NCBI GenBank assembly: GCA_050184585.1 | Contig: JBFXAF010000008.1 | Location: 124,001 to 188,000 of the forward strand | DNA length: 64,000 bases | Source of the DNA: JBFXAF01 sp050184585 | Lineage (GTDB): Bacteria; Pseudomonadota; Alphaproteobacteria; Rhizobiales; Rhizobiaceae | Direction: 5' to 3' | Shown here: positions 55,463-63,483 of the stretch, one piece after another | Position numbering within the stretch: position 1 is the stretch's first letter | Layout of the letters: each line of letters begins with the position of its first letter | Program-made: the position numbers and the translations under genes | The notes under the pieces: model-generated | The model's database searches: none | What the model saw: the letters and a program-made list of their open reading frames with translations, nothing else | What the model was told of the DNA's origin: nothing

Positions 55463-55990
55463 TCAGGGCTTCACTGCCAGGTCGAGCACCGTGGTCCGTT
55501 CGCCGCCGCCAGTGGGCGTCACCGTCTGCCACATCCGCACCGGCTTGCCGTCGATCACGGCGATGGTGAGTTCGGCATCGTAGGTCTGCCCCTCCACCGT
55601 CAGTGGCGCGGTCGACCTGAACACAGCCCCACCCTCCTTTCCGGCCCCGTCGAAGTGCGAGTTGGGGTCCGTGCCCGGGAGGGAGTTTCCGGCGAGCTCG
55701 ACATCCAGCCGGTAGCGCTCGCCCGGCGTCACCACGGCGAAATCCATCGTCACGCTGCCGCTCGACATCGATGTCGCGCAACGGCCGCCGATCGAGAAAC
55801 GGCCGCCGTCGGTCCTGCTCGCCTCGAGCTTGCAGTAGAGGTTCTCCACCGGCTTGCCGGGCGCCCGCACGATCTTGCCCGATGCGCGGAAGGCGCCGGG
55901 CTGGATGTCCTCGAGACGCTCCGCCAAGGCGGGCGCCGAAACAAAGACGAGCCCGATCAGCGCCATCGCGCTAGTGATGTTCTGCTTCAA
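55463..55990 (-). CDS. Hypothetical secreted protein
   Basis: With a TTG start at 55990 (GGGAGG 7 bp upstream) the 175-residue precursor begins KQNITSAMALIGLVFVSAPALAER, a clear signal peptide. The mature part is beta-rich (YCKLEASRTDGGRFSIGGRCATS, two Cys; YDAELTIAVIDGKPVRMWQTV) and ends in a Val/Leu strand. No family is recognised. It lies divergent to the P450 gene. Confidence 0.65.
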   Translation of the reverse strand: MKQNITSAMALIGLVFVSAPALAERLEDIQPGAFRASGKIVRAPGKPVENLYCKLEASRTDGGRFSIGGRCATSMSSGSVTMDFAVVTPGERYRLDVELAGNSLPGTDPNSHFDGAGKEGGAVFRSTAPLTVEGQTYDAELTIAVIDGKPVRMWQTVTPTGGGERTTVLDLAVKP

Positions 55991-56098
55991 GCCGAAACCT
56001 CCCTGCCATGGCGACCTGCCTTGGAGCCGCCACGCTGCGGCGTCAAGGCAGCTTTGCCTCACGAATGCGGCGACCTAAGGTCGGAACCGGAAAACGCC

Positions 56099-57469
56099 AT
56101 GGACACAAAGCCGGCCCCTTTCGTTCCACCTGCCCCGAAACCCAGGACGCGGCCGCCCTCGCTTCTCGAGCTGGTCCGTATCGTCCGGCGCAATCCGCTC
56201 GAACTCTGGGGGGAGCCGTCCTACAACCTGCCCTGGATCCTGGTGCGCGGGATCGGCGGACCGCTGGTCATCGCCAATGATCCGGGCCTGATCCGCCACA
56301 TCCTCGTCGACAACGTCTCCAACTACCGCATGGGCCGCATGCGGCAGAAGATCCTGAGGCCGATCCTTCGTGACGGACTGCTGACCGCCGAGGGCGGCAT
56401 CTGGAAGCGGTCGCGCAAGGCCATGGCGCCGGTGTTCACGCCCCGCCACATAGCCGGTTTCGCGGGGCCGATGCTGGCCCGCACGCAGGCGTTCGCCACG
56501 CGCTACGAGGATGGCGCGACCGTCGACGCGGCGCGGGACATGACCCACCTCACCTACGACATCCTCGCCGAGACCCTGTTCTCGGGCGAAATCGCAGGCG
56601 AGCCTGGCAGTTTCGAGCACCAGGTCGACCGTCTGTTCGAGACGATGGGGCGCATCGATCCCCTCGACCTGCTGGGGGCTCCGGACTGGATCCCGCGCAT
56701 CGGCCGCCTGCGTGGCCGCCGGGTGATGGCCTTCTTCCGCCGGATCGTCGCCGACACGATCGCGATGCGCAAGGACCGGCTCGCGCGCGGGCAGGACGAC
56801 GCACCGGCCGACTTTCTGACGCTGCTGCTCGACGCGGAGGGCCCCGACGGCCTGTCGCGCGAGGAGATCGAGGACAACATCATCACCTTCGTCGGCGCCG
56901 GGCACGAGACCACGGCGAGGGCCCTCGGCTGGACCCTGTACTGCCTCGCCGAGACGCCCTGGGAGCGCGAGCGTATCGAGGCGGAAGCCGACGCCGTGGT
57001 CGCTTCCGGCACCGAACCGGCTCAATGGCTCGACCTGATGCCCCACGCCCGCGCCGCCTTCGAGGAGGCGATGCGTCTCTATCCGCCCGCGGCGTCGATC
57101 GGCCGCGAGGCGATCGACGCAGACAGCTACCAGACGCTGTCGATCCCGGCCGGCGCGCAGGTCCAGATCATGCCCTGGACGATCCACCGACACCGGCGGT
57201 TGTGGGAGCAGCCGGACGCCTTCATGCCGGAGCGTTTCATGCCCCGGAACCGCGACGCGATCGACCGCTACCAGTACCTGCCCTTCGGCGCGGGCCCACG
57301 CGTCTGCATCGGCGCCAGCTTCGCCATGCAGGAGGCGGCGATCATCATGGCCGTGCTGATGTCGCGCTTCCGCTTCGACACGCTGCCCGACACCAAGCCG
57401 TGGCCCGTCCAGAAGCTCACGACCCAGCCCGAGGGCGGGCTGCCGATGCGGGTCTCGCGCCGGCGGTAG
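56099..57469 (+). CDS. Cytochrome P450
   Basis: The 456-residue soluble P450 begins MDTKPAPFVPPAPKPRTRPPS; the longer frame upstream runs over other genes. It has I-helix VGAGHETTARAL (about 261-272, acid-alcohol pair replaced by His-Glu-Thr-Thr pattern typical of the class), K-helix EEAMR (ExxR, about 324), the PERF segment and heme ligand loop FGAGPRVCIGASFAM (Cys near 403). It belongs to the CYP102/CYP4-like long-chain group by overall look, but substrate is unknown. No ferredoxin or reductase gene is adjacent, so electron partners must be encoded elsewhere. Confidence 0.92.
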   Translation: MDTKPAPFVPPAPKPRTRPPSLLELVRIVRRNPLELWGEPSYNLPWILVRGIGGPLVIANDPGLIRHILVDNVSNYRMGRMRQKILRPILRDGLLTAEGGIWKRSRKAMAPVFTPRHIAGFAGPMLARTQAFATRYEDGATVDAARDMTHLTYDILAETLFSGEIAGEPGSFEHQVDRLFETMGRIDPLDLLGAPDWIPRIGRLRGRRVMAFFRRIVADTIAMRKDRLARGQDDAPADFLTLLLDAEGPDGLSREEIEDNIITFVGAGHETTARALGWTLYCLAETPWERERIEAEADAVVASGTEPAQWLDLMPHARAAFEEAMRLYPPAASIGREAIDADSYQTLSIPAGAQVQIMPWTIHRHRRLWEQPDAFMPERFMPRNRDAIDRYQYLPFGAGPRVCIGASFAMQEAAIIMAVLMSRFRFDTLPDTKPWPVQKLTTQPEGGLPMRVSRRR

Positions 57470-57478
57470 CGGCGTCGC

Positions 57479-57850
57479 TCAGCGACCGCCCTGAAAGATG
57501 TTCTCGACATGGACCGGCCAGCGGCGCGGCAGCACCGCCACCATGTCGAAGCGGATCGACAGGCGCGCATGGTCCGGCTGGCGCATCAGCCAGAGGTCGG
57601 CGGCACCCTCGATCCGGCGCTCGGACGTTCGAGCGATAGCCTCCATCGCCTCGATCAGCGTGGCGCGCGCCTTCACCTCGACGATCAGCACGAGATCGCC
57701 GCGCCGGGCGATCAGGTCGATCTCGCCGAGCTTCGTGCGGTAGCGCCGGGCGACGACGCGGTAGCCCTTGACCAGCAGCGCCAGCGCGGCGAGCCACTCG
57801 CCCCGGTGACCCCGGCGGTAGGCGCCGAGCCGGTCGCGCGGCTCAGCCAT
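57479..57850 (-). CDS. yraN: YraN family (UPF0102) putative endonuclease-fold protein
   Basis: The 123-residue protein has the YraN pattern: GEWLAALALLVKGYRVVARRYRTKLGEIDLIARRGDLVLIVEVKAR, with the Glu-Ile-Asp-Leu-Ile and Val-Glu-Val-Lys residues of the PD-(D/E)XK-like fold (about 17-62). Function is not settled. It overlaps the rsmI stop by 8 bp, the usual order in proteobacteria. Confidence 0.92.
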   Translation of the reverse strand: MAEPRDRLGAYRRGHRGEWLAALALLVKGYRVVARRYRTKLGEIDLIARRGDLVLIVEVKARATLIEAMEAIARTSERRIEGAADLWLMRQPDHARLSIRFDMVAVLPRRWPVHVENIFQGGR

Positions 57851-58751
57851 CGTCCCTGAGGTCGAGCAGCCGGCGATAGAGATCGGCCTTCTTCGCGCCC
57901 GTCATGCGCGCCGCCTCACTGGCGGCCTTGGAGGCGGGCATCTCCGCGGCCAGCGACAAGAGGAGGCGGTCGAGGTCTTCGCCCTCGGGCGCAGCCGTTG
58001 CTCCAGGGGGTCCCACGCAGATCACCACCTCGCCGCGCGGCGCGCCGGCGCCGGCATAGTGCGCGGCGAGTTCGGCGAGCGTTCCGCGCCGGGTCTCCTC
58101 GAAGGCTTTCGTCAGCTCGCGCCCGACCGCCGCCTGCCTCTCTCCCAGCACCTCCGCCATGGCAGCGAGCGTGTCCGGCGTGCGATTGGGAGATTCGTAG
58201 ACCACGAGTGCGGCCGGCACCGCTCTCAACGTCTCCAGCCGGGCCCGGCGGGCGCCGTCCTTCACGGGAAGGAAGCCGGCAAAGAAAAAGGCGTCGGTCG
58301 GCAGTCCGGACGCCGTGAGCGCGGCCAGGACGGCGGATGCGCCGGGAACCGGGACGACGCGATGGCCCGCGGCGACCGCCTCGTGGACAAGCCGGTAGCC
58401 CGGATCGGATACGAGCGGGGTGCCGGCGTCGGAGACCAGCGCCACCGAGCGGCCGTCGCCGAGTGCGGCGATCAGCCTCGGCTCGACTTCGGCGGCGTTG
58501 TGCTCATGATAGGAGATGGGCCTGGCCGCGATGCCGTATCGGTCGAGCAGGACGCGGGTGACGCGAGTGTCCTCGCAGGCGACGATGTCGGCAGCGGCGA
58601 GCGTTTCCAGCGCGCGCAGCGTGACGTCGCCGAGGTTTCCGATCGGCGTGGCGACCAGATAGAGCGCCGGCGCCAGGGGCCGGGCGGCGATCTGCGCCTG
58701 GCCGACGAGGAAGGTGCGTCGAGGCGGTTCGTTGTCGGGCATCGCGTTCAT
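57843..58751 (-). CDS. rsmI: 16S rRNA (cytidine(1402)-2'-O)-methyltransferase
   Basis: The 302-residue protein is a TP-methylase (SpoU-unrelated) with LYLVATPIGNLGDVTLRAL (about 27-45), CEDTRVT (about 54), SYHEHN, SDAGTPLVSDPGY (about 104) and PVPGASAVLAALTASGLP (about 127). It 2'-O-methylates C1402 of 16S rRNA with SAM. ATG 58751 is taken; 58742 is possible. It is followed by the overlapping yraN gene. Confidence 0.93.
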   Translation of the reverse strand: MNAMPDNEPPRRTFLVGQAQIAARPLAPALYLVATPIGNLGDVTLRALETLAAADIVACEDTRVTRVLLDRYGIAARPISYHEHNAAEVEPRLIAALGDGRSVALVSDAGTPLVSDPGYRLVHEAVAAGHRVVPVPGASAVLAALTASGLPTDAFFFAGFLPVKDGARRARLETLRAVPAALVVYESPNRTPDTLAAMAEVLGERQAAVGRELTKAFEETRRGTLAELAAHYAGAGAPRGEVVICVGPPGATAAPEGEDLDRLLLSLAAEMPASKAASEAARMTGAKKADLYRRLLDLRDDG

Positions 58752-58842
58752 GTCGCGACGTTGGCACAGGCGGGCGCTGGCGCAAAGCGGCCGGGGGAAC
58801 CGTCGGATCGTTCCCGCGTTGCGTGACAGGGAGGACCACGAC

Positions 58843-59028
58843 ATGAACCCGCTCGCAATCCAGGACGTCTACCAGCCCTACTATGCCGGCCGCGAGACCG
58901 ACGAAGCGCGAAAGCTTTCCAAGGACCGGAAGCCCGTGTTCACGCCCGAGGAAAGACGGAGCATGATCCGTCGCGCTCCGCGTCGGGGCGAACGTATCCC
59001 TTCCGCGGAAAGCGGAAAGCCGTCCTAG
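58843..59028 (+). CDS. Small hypothetical protein
   Basis: The 61-residue frame (MNPLAIQDVYQPYYAGRETDEARKLSKDRK...) has GGGAGG 8 bp before ATG 58843. The product is basic, with a C-terminal RRAPRRGERIP tail, and has no recognised family. Its stop overlaps the hemW stop in a CTAG convergent arrangement. Confidence 0.55.
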   Translation: MNPLAIQDVYQPYYAGRETDEARKLSKDRKPVFTPEERRSMIRRAPRRGERIPSAESGKPS

Positions 59029-60188
59029 CGCGTCAGGTCCGCGACCAGAGCGTCGAGCACGACCATGCCGGCCGGCGTGGCGCGCAGCCGCGAATTGCCG
59101 ACAGGCTCCACCAGTTTCTCGTCGCGCAGGATCGTCACCCGTTCGCCGGACAGCGATCGGCCAGACAGCGCCTCGTATCGTGACAGATCGATACCCTCGA
59201 CAAGCCGCAAACCCATGAGCAGGAATTCGTCGGCTTCCTGGTCCCGGCTCAGCACCTCCCCACCCGACACACCATGGCCCCTTGCCTCGACCGCCTCCAG
59301 CCAGGTTTCGGGAGCCAGTTCGGTGAAGGTGACGACGCGCCGGCCATGCTCGACGAAGCGTCCGTGCGCTCCAGGCCCGACGCCGGCATAGTCGCCATAG
59401 CGCCAGTAGGTGAGATTGTGGCGGCTCTCGGCGCCCGGCCGCGCGTGATTGGAGATCTCGTAGGCCGGAAGGCCGCGGGCCGCGGTCACCTCCTGGGTGA
59501 TGGCGTAGAGGTCGGCGGCCATGTCAGGGTCGGGAACGGCGATCTTGCCCGCGGCGTGGAGCGCGAAGAACGGCGTGCCTTCCTCGATGGTGAGCTGGTA
59601 GAGCGACAGATGGTCGGCGGCGAGCCCGATCGCCTCCTCCAGTTCGGTCGCCCACGCGTCCGGCGTCTGGCCGGGACGGGCATAGATCAGGTCGAACGAG
59701 AGGCGCGGGAACGTCTCGCGCGCCAGTTCGATGGCCTGGCGCGCTTGCGCGACATCGTGGAGCCGGCCGAGGAATCTCAGGTCGCGATCGTTCAGGGCCT
59801 GGACGCCGAGCGACACGCGATTGACGCCCGCGGCGCGGTAGCCGCGAAAACGGCCAGCCTCGACCGAAGAGGGGTTCGCCTCCAGCGTCACCTCGATGCC
59901 GTCTGGCACCGTCCAGTTCGCTGCGACGGCGTCCAGCACCGCGCCGACCGTCGCCGGATCCATCAGCGACGGCGTACCGCCGCCGAGGAAGACCGACGTT
60001 ACGTCGCGCGGGCCGGTCTTCGCCCGCATCGCCGCCATCTCGCGGGCCAGCGCGGCGGCGAAGCGCGGCTGGTCGACGGGTCTGTGGCGGACATGGCTGT
60101 TGAAGTCGCAATAGGGGCACTTGGCCGCGCAGAACGGCCAGTGGACATAGATGCCGAAGCCGGGCGCGCGCGCGTCGTCGGGGGTCAC
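59025..60188 (-). CDS. hemW: Radical SAM family heme chaperone HemW
   Basis: The 387-residue protein (GTG start at 60188, overlapping the rdgB stop by 4 bp as GTGA) has the radical SAM cluster motif CAAKCPYCDF (C-X3-C-X2-C, about 21-30), VFLGGGTPSLMDP (about 67), GVNRVSLGVQALND and the HemW C-terminal domain (LTYWRYGDYAGVGPGAHG). HemW delivers heme to respiratory enzymes; older annotations call it anaerobic coproporphyrinogen oxidase. It is downstream of rdgB, as is common. Confidence 0.94.
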   Translation of the reverse strand: MTPDDARAPGFGIYVHWPFCAAKCPYCDFNSHVRHRPVDQPRFAAALAREMAAMRAKTGPRDVTSVFLGGGTPSLMDPATVGAVLDAVAANWTVPDGIEVTLEANPSSVEAGRFRGYRAAGVNRVSLGVQALNDRDLRFLGRLHDVAQARQAIELARETFPRLSFDLIYARPGQTPDAWATELEEAIGLAADHLSLYQLTIEEGTPFFALHAAGKIAVPDPDMAADLYAITQEVTAARGLPAYEISNHARPGAESRHNLTYWRYGDYAGVGPGAHGRFVEHGRRVVTFTELAPETWLEAVEARGHGVSGGEVLSRDQEADEFLLMGLRLVEGIDLSRYEALSGRSLSGERVTILRDEKLVEPVGNSRLRATPAGMVVLDALVADLTR

Positions 60189-60835
60189 GTCGGGCCCAGC
60201 TTTGCCTTCGCGAACTCCTGGAAGGCGCGGGCCCGGTGCGACAGCGCGCTGCCCTGCCCGGGAGCCCAACCGTGCTTTTCGGCGGGATCCATTTCGCCGA
60301 AGGTCCGTGAGTGCCCGTTCGGCAGGAAGACCGGGTCGTAGCCGAACCCTCGTTCGCCGCGCGGCGGCCAGACCAGCACGCCTTCCGCCTCGCCGCGGAA
60401 GAACTCGTGCTCGCCATCGGGCCAGGCGAGGCAGATGACGGCCACGAACCGGCCGGTGCGCTGCGCCGGCTCGGTCGCGCCAGCCTTCTGGAGCATGAGT
60501 TCGGTGCGCTGCATCGCCATCATGAAATCGCGCGTGCCGTCAGGACGCTCTGCCCAGTTCGCCGTGTAGACGCCCGGCTGGCCTTCCAGCGCATCGACCA
60601 CGAGCCCGGAATCGTCGGACATCGCCGGCAGGCCGGTGGCCTCGGTCGCAGCCAGCGCCTTGATCAGGGCATTCTGCTCGAAGGTGGTGCCGGTCTCGTC
60701 GGGTTCCGGCAGGCCGAACGCCTTGGCGGACTTCGCCTCCAGTCCGAAAGGTCCGAGCAGGTCGGCGAACTCGCGCAGCTTGCCCGCATTGTGGCTTGCG
60801 ACGACGATCTTCTGGCCCCGGGCCAACTCCCGCAT
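60185..60835 (-). CDS. rdgB: XTP/dITP diphosphatase (RdgB/HAM1 family)
   Basis: The 216-residue enzyme removes non-canonical purine nucleotides. It has KIVVASHNAGKLREFADLL (about 9-27), the substrate loop FEQNALIKA, DDSGLVVDALEG, GRFVAVICLAWPDG and GFGYDPVFLP, all typical. ATG 60835 sits on the stop of the VOC gene (TGATG) with GGGGA upstream; ATG 60847 would add four residues. Confidence 0.94.
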   Translation of the reverse strand: MRELARGQKIVVASHNAGKLREFADLLGPFGLEAKSAKAFGLPEPDETGTTFEQNALIKALAATEATGLPAMSDDSGLVVDALEGQPGVYTANWAERPDGTRDFMMAMQRTELMLQKAGATEPAQRTGRFVAVICLAWPDGEHEFFRGEAEGVLVWPPRGERGFGYDPVFLPNGHSRTFGEMDPAEKHGWAPGQGSALSHRARAFQEFAKAKLGPT

Positions 60836-61245
60836 CAGATTCCCCATATGCGCGGCTCGGCGAACTCGATCGAGTTGCCGGACGGATCGCGGAAGTAGAT
60901 CGAGCGGCCGCCCTTAGGCCATTCCAACTCGGCCTCGATGCCGACGCCCTTCGCCTCGAGGCGCTTGCGCCAGGCGACGATCTCGTCGGCCGTCGCGGAG
61001 AAGCACAGATGTCCGGGTCCCGTCGCGCCATGGGGCGGCACCGGCAGCTTTGCGTCCGGCGGCGGCGCGGTCAGCGTTGCTTCGGCGTCGAAAAGCAGCA
61101 GCACGCCGTCGCCGCAGCGGAAGAACACATGCCGTACGTCGACTTTCTGCAGAACGGGCAGTCCGATCACGTCGCGATAGAACGCCTCCGCCGCAGCGAG
61201 GTCGGTCACGTAGAGGGCCGATTCGAGGATCGCGGAGGGGGTCAT
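60835..61245 (-). CDS. VOC family protein (glyoxalase fold)
   Basis: The 136-residue product has two VOC modules: ILESALYVTDLAAAEAFYRDVIGLPV at the start and HLCFSATADEIVAWRKRLEAKG with SIYFRDPSGNSIEFAEPRIW at the end (Asp-Pro-X-Gly-Asn and Glu). It is translationally coupled to rdgB (TGATG). The substrate is unknown. Confidence 0.9.
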   Translation of the reverse strand: MTPSAILESALYVTDLAAAEAFYRDVIGLPVLQKVDVRHVFFRCGDGVLLLFDAEATLTAPPPDAKLPVPPHGATGPGHLCFSATADEIVAWRKRLEAKGVGIEAELEWPKGGRSIYFRDPSGNSIEFAEPRIWGI

Positions 61246-61276
61246 GAACCCACTCCGGCGGTTTCATGACACCGGC

Positions 61277-61440
61277 AACGACCCCCCTCTGGCCTGCCGG
61301 CCATCTCCCCCTCAAGGGGGGAGATCAGCAGCTTCGGCATCTCCGCCCATTCTGCAACGTAGGCGGTTGGCGAAACCTTACGCGACAGCCAATCTCCCCC
61401 CTTGAGGGGGAGATGGCCGGCAGGCCAGAGGGGGGTCGTT
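61277..61440. repeat. MITE-like element with 49-bp perfect terminal inverted repeats
   Basis: The left arm (61277-61325) and the right arm (61392-61440) are exact complements over 49 bp, with ends AACGACCCCCC and GGGGGGTCGTT. A 66-bp unique centre lies between them. The inner half of the arms (ATCTCCCCCCTTGAGGGG...) is shared with the repeat inside the MmeI-like gene at 36713-36821. It has no coding capacity and fills the gap between the VOC gene and rph. Confidence 0.9.
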
Positions 61441-61465
61441 GAAAGATCAAACACCGCGATACCCG

Positions 61466-62182
61466 CTACCCAACCGCCATCTGCTGCAGGCTGACCAGGC
61501 GGCCGATACCCTTCTTGGCCAGCCCCATCAGAACCGAGAACTGCTCTTCCGAGAACGGCTCGCCCTCGGCGGTGCCCTGGATCTCGACGATGCCGCCCTT
61601 GCCGGTCATGACGAAATTGGCGTCGGTGCCGGCGCCCGAATCCTCGGCGTAGTCGAGGTCGAGCACGGGTTCTCCGTCGTGGATGCCGCAGGAGATCGCG
61701 GCGACATGGTCCTTGAGCACCCGCGAGACGGTGGCCATGCTGCGCGCCTCCATCCAGCGGACACAGTCGTGAAGCGCCACCCAGCCACCGGTGATCGCCG
61801 CGGTGCGCGTGCCGCCGTCGGCCTGGATCACGTCGCAGTCGACGGTGATCTGCTGCTCGCCGAGCGCCTGCAGGTCGACCACGGCGCGCAAGCTGCGTCC
61901 GATGAGGCGCTGGATCTCCAGGGTGCGGCCGCCCTGCTTGCCGGCCGAGGCCTCGCGCCGCATGCGCTCGCCCGTCGAGCGCGGCAACATGCCATATTCG
62001 GCGGTCACCCATCCCTTGCCGGAATTGCGCATCCAGCCCGGCACCTTCTCCTCCAGGCTCGCGGTGCAGAGGACGTGGGTGTCGCCGAAACGCACGAGGC
62101 AGGATCCCTCGGCATGCTTTGAGACGCCCCGCTCGAAGGATACGGCGCGCATTTCGTCGGTCTGTCGTTTCGAGGGGCGCAT
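61466..62182 (-). CDS. rph: Ribonuclease PH
   Basis: The 238-residue phosphorolytic exonuclease trims tRNA 3' ends. It has RPSKRQTDEMRAVSFERGVSKHAEG at the start, GWVTAEYGMLPRSTGERMRREA (about 57-78, substrate-binding Arg residues), DCDVIQADGGTRTAAITGG (about 115-133) and the C-terminal GEPFSEEQFSVLMGLAKKG. ATG 62182 has GGAAGG upstream. It is divergent from hrcA, the usual rhizobial order. Confidence 0.95.
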   Translation of the reverse strand: MRPSKRQTDEMRAVSFERGVSKHAEGSCLVRFGDTHVLCTASLEEKVPGWMRNSGKGWVTAEYGMLPRSTGERMRREASAGKQGGRTLEIQRLIGRSLRAVVDLQALGEQQITVDCDVIQADGGTRTAAITGGWVALHDCVRWMEARSMATVSRVLKDHVAAISCGIHDGEPVLDLDYAEDSGAGTDANFVMTGKGGIVEIQGTAEGEPFSEEQFSVLMGLAKKGIGRLVSLQQMAVG

Positions 62183-62266
62183 GGCCTGCCTTCCGGTCCG
62201 GAATCGTGGCGGGCTTGTAGCGGCAGCCCGCCGCGCGCGCAAAGGAAAACGCCGGCGGATACCGTG

Positions 62267-62293
62267 TTGAGTTGGCCCACGCGCAGCCTATAT
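62267..62293 (+). promoter_or_regulatory. Possible sigma-70 promoter of hrcA
   Basis: TTGAGT (62267-62272) and CTATAT (62288-62293) are separated by 15 bp. The -10 fits the rhizobial CTATAT consensus, but the spacing is short. It lies about 30 bp upstream of the hrcA start. Confidence 0.4.
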
Positions 62294-62323
62294 CATTGCG
62301 GGCCAAGGAGTTTCGGCCACCGC

Positions 62324-63394
62324 ATGACGAAGCCCGTGCTCGATCCCACCCTTTCGTCCCTCGACGCCCGTTCGCGCGATGTCTTCCGGCATATCGTCGA
62401 CGCCTACCTGAAGGACGGCGAACCCCTCGGCTCGCGCAACCTGGCGCGAATCCTGCCCATGAGCCTGTCGCCCGCGACCATCCGCAACGTGATGAGCGAT
62501 CTCGAGCAGCTCGGCCTGATCTATGCCCCGCACGTCTCCGCCGGCCGGCTGCCCACACAACAGGGCCTGCGGTTCTTCGTCGACGCCTTCATGGAGATCG
62601 GCGACCTGTCCGACGAGGAGCGCCGCGTCATCGAGGCTCAGGTCAAGGCGTCCGGCTCCGGCGCCACGCTGGAGCATCTGCTCACCGAGGCGAGCCAGAT
62701 GCTGTCCGGCATGTCGCGCGGCGCCGGCCTCGTACTCGCCGCCAAGGTCGAGGCGCCGCTGAAGCACATCGAGTTCATACAGCTCGAGCCCACCCGCGCG
62801 CTTGCCGTGCTGGTGTCGCAGAACGGCGACGTCGAGAACCGCGTCCTCGACCTGCCGGTCGGCGTCACCGCATCGCAACTCCAGGAGGCGACCAATTTCC
62901 TCAACGCGCATATCCGCGGCCGCACGCTGGCCGAGGCGCGGACCGAGATCGACCGCCGCAGGCAGGAGACCCAGTCCGCCCTGGATACGCTTTCCTCCGA
63001 ACTGGTCGACCGCGGCCTCGCCGTCTGGGCCGGCACGGAAACCGGGCTGCCGGCGCGCCTCATCGTGCGCGGGCGCGCCAATCTGCTCGAGAACGTCACC
63101 GCGCAGGCAGACATCGAGCTTCTCAAGCGCCTGTTCGACGATCTCGAGACGCAGGATGGCCTGGTCCAGATCCTCGACCTGGCCGAGCAGGGGTCGGGCG
63201 TGCGCATCTTCATCGGTTCGGAGAACAAGCTGTTCTCGCTCTCCGGCTCCTCGCTCGTCGTGGCCCCCTACAGGGATAAGGACGCCAGGGTCGTCGGCGC
63301 GCTGGGCGTGATCGGCCCGACGAGGCTCAACTACGCCCGAATCGTGCCCATGGTCGATTACACGGCGCAACTCGTCGGGCGAATGCTGCGTTAG
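62324..63394 (+). CDS. hrcA: Heat-inducible transcription repressor HrcA
   Basis: The 356-residue protein has an N-terminal winged helix with SRDVFRHIVDAYLKDGEPLGSRNLAR (about 15-40) and SPATIRNVMSDLEQLGL (about 48-64, recognition helix), a central GAF-like part and a C-terminal conserved VVGALGVIGPTRLNYARIVPMVDYTA. HrcA represses groESL and other chaperone genes at CIRCE elements and is itself folded by GroEL. AAGGAG lies about 13 bp before ATG 62324. grpE follows after 89 bp. Confidence 0.96.
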   Translation: MTKPVLDPTLSSLDARSRDVFRHIVDAYLKDGEPLGSRNLARILPMSLSPATIRNVMSDLEQLGLIYAPHVSAGRLPTQQGLRFFVDAFMEIGDLSDEERRVIEAQVKASGSGATLEHLLTEASQMLSGMSRGAGLVLAAKVEAPLKHIEFIQLEPTRALAVLVSQNGDVENRVLDLPVGVTASQLQEATNFLNAHIRGRTLAEARTEIDRRRQETQSALDTLSSELVDRGLAVWAGTETGLPARLIVRGRANLLENVTAQADIELLKRLFDDLETQDGLVQILDLAEQGSGVRIFIGSENKLFSLSGSSLVVAPYRDKDARVVGALGVIGPTRLNYARIVPMVDYTAQLVGRMLR

Positions 63395-63483
63395 CGCGGA
63401 TTGTCGCTCCAAGGCTTGATTTTCGGGCGCTGAGCGCTGATATCCGCCGCGATTCCGAACGAAACGACGATGCGGGAAACGCG

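Noticed and set aside
62183..62323. CIRCE element (TTAGCACTC-N9-GAGTGCTAA) upstream of hrcA
   Set aside because: I looked for it in the rph-hrcA gap and did not find it; hrcA here may not be autoregulated through CIRCE.
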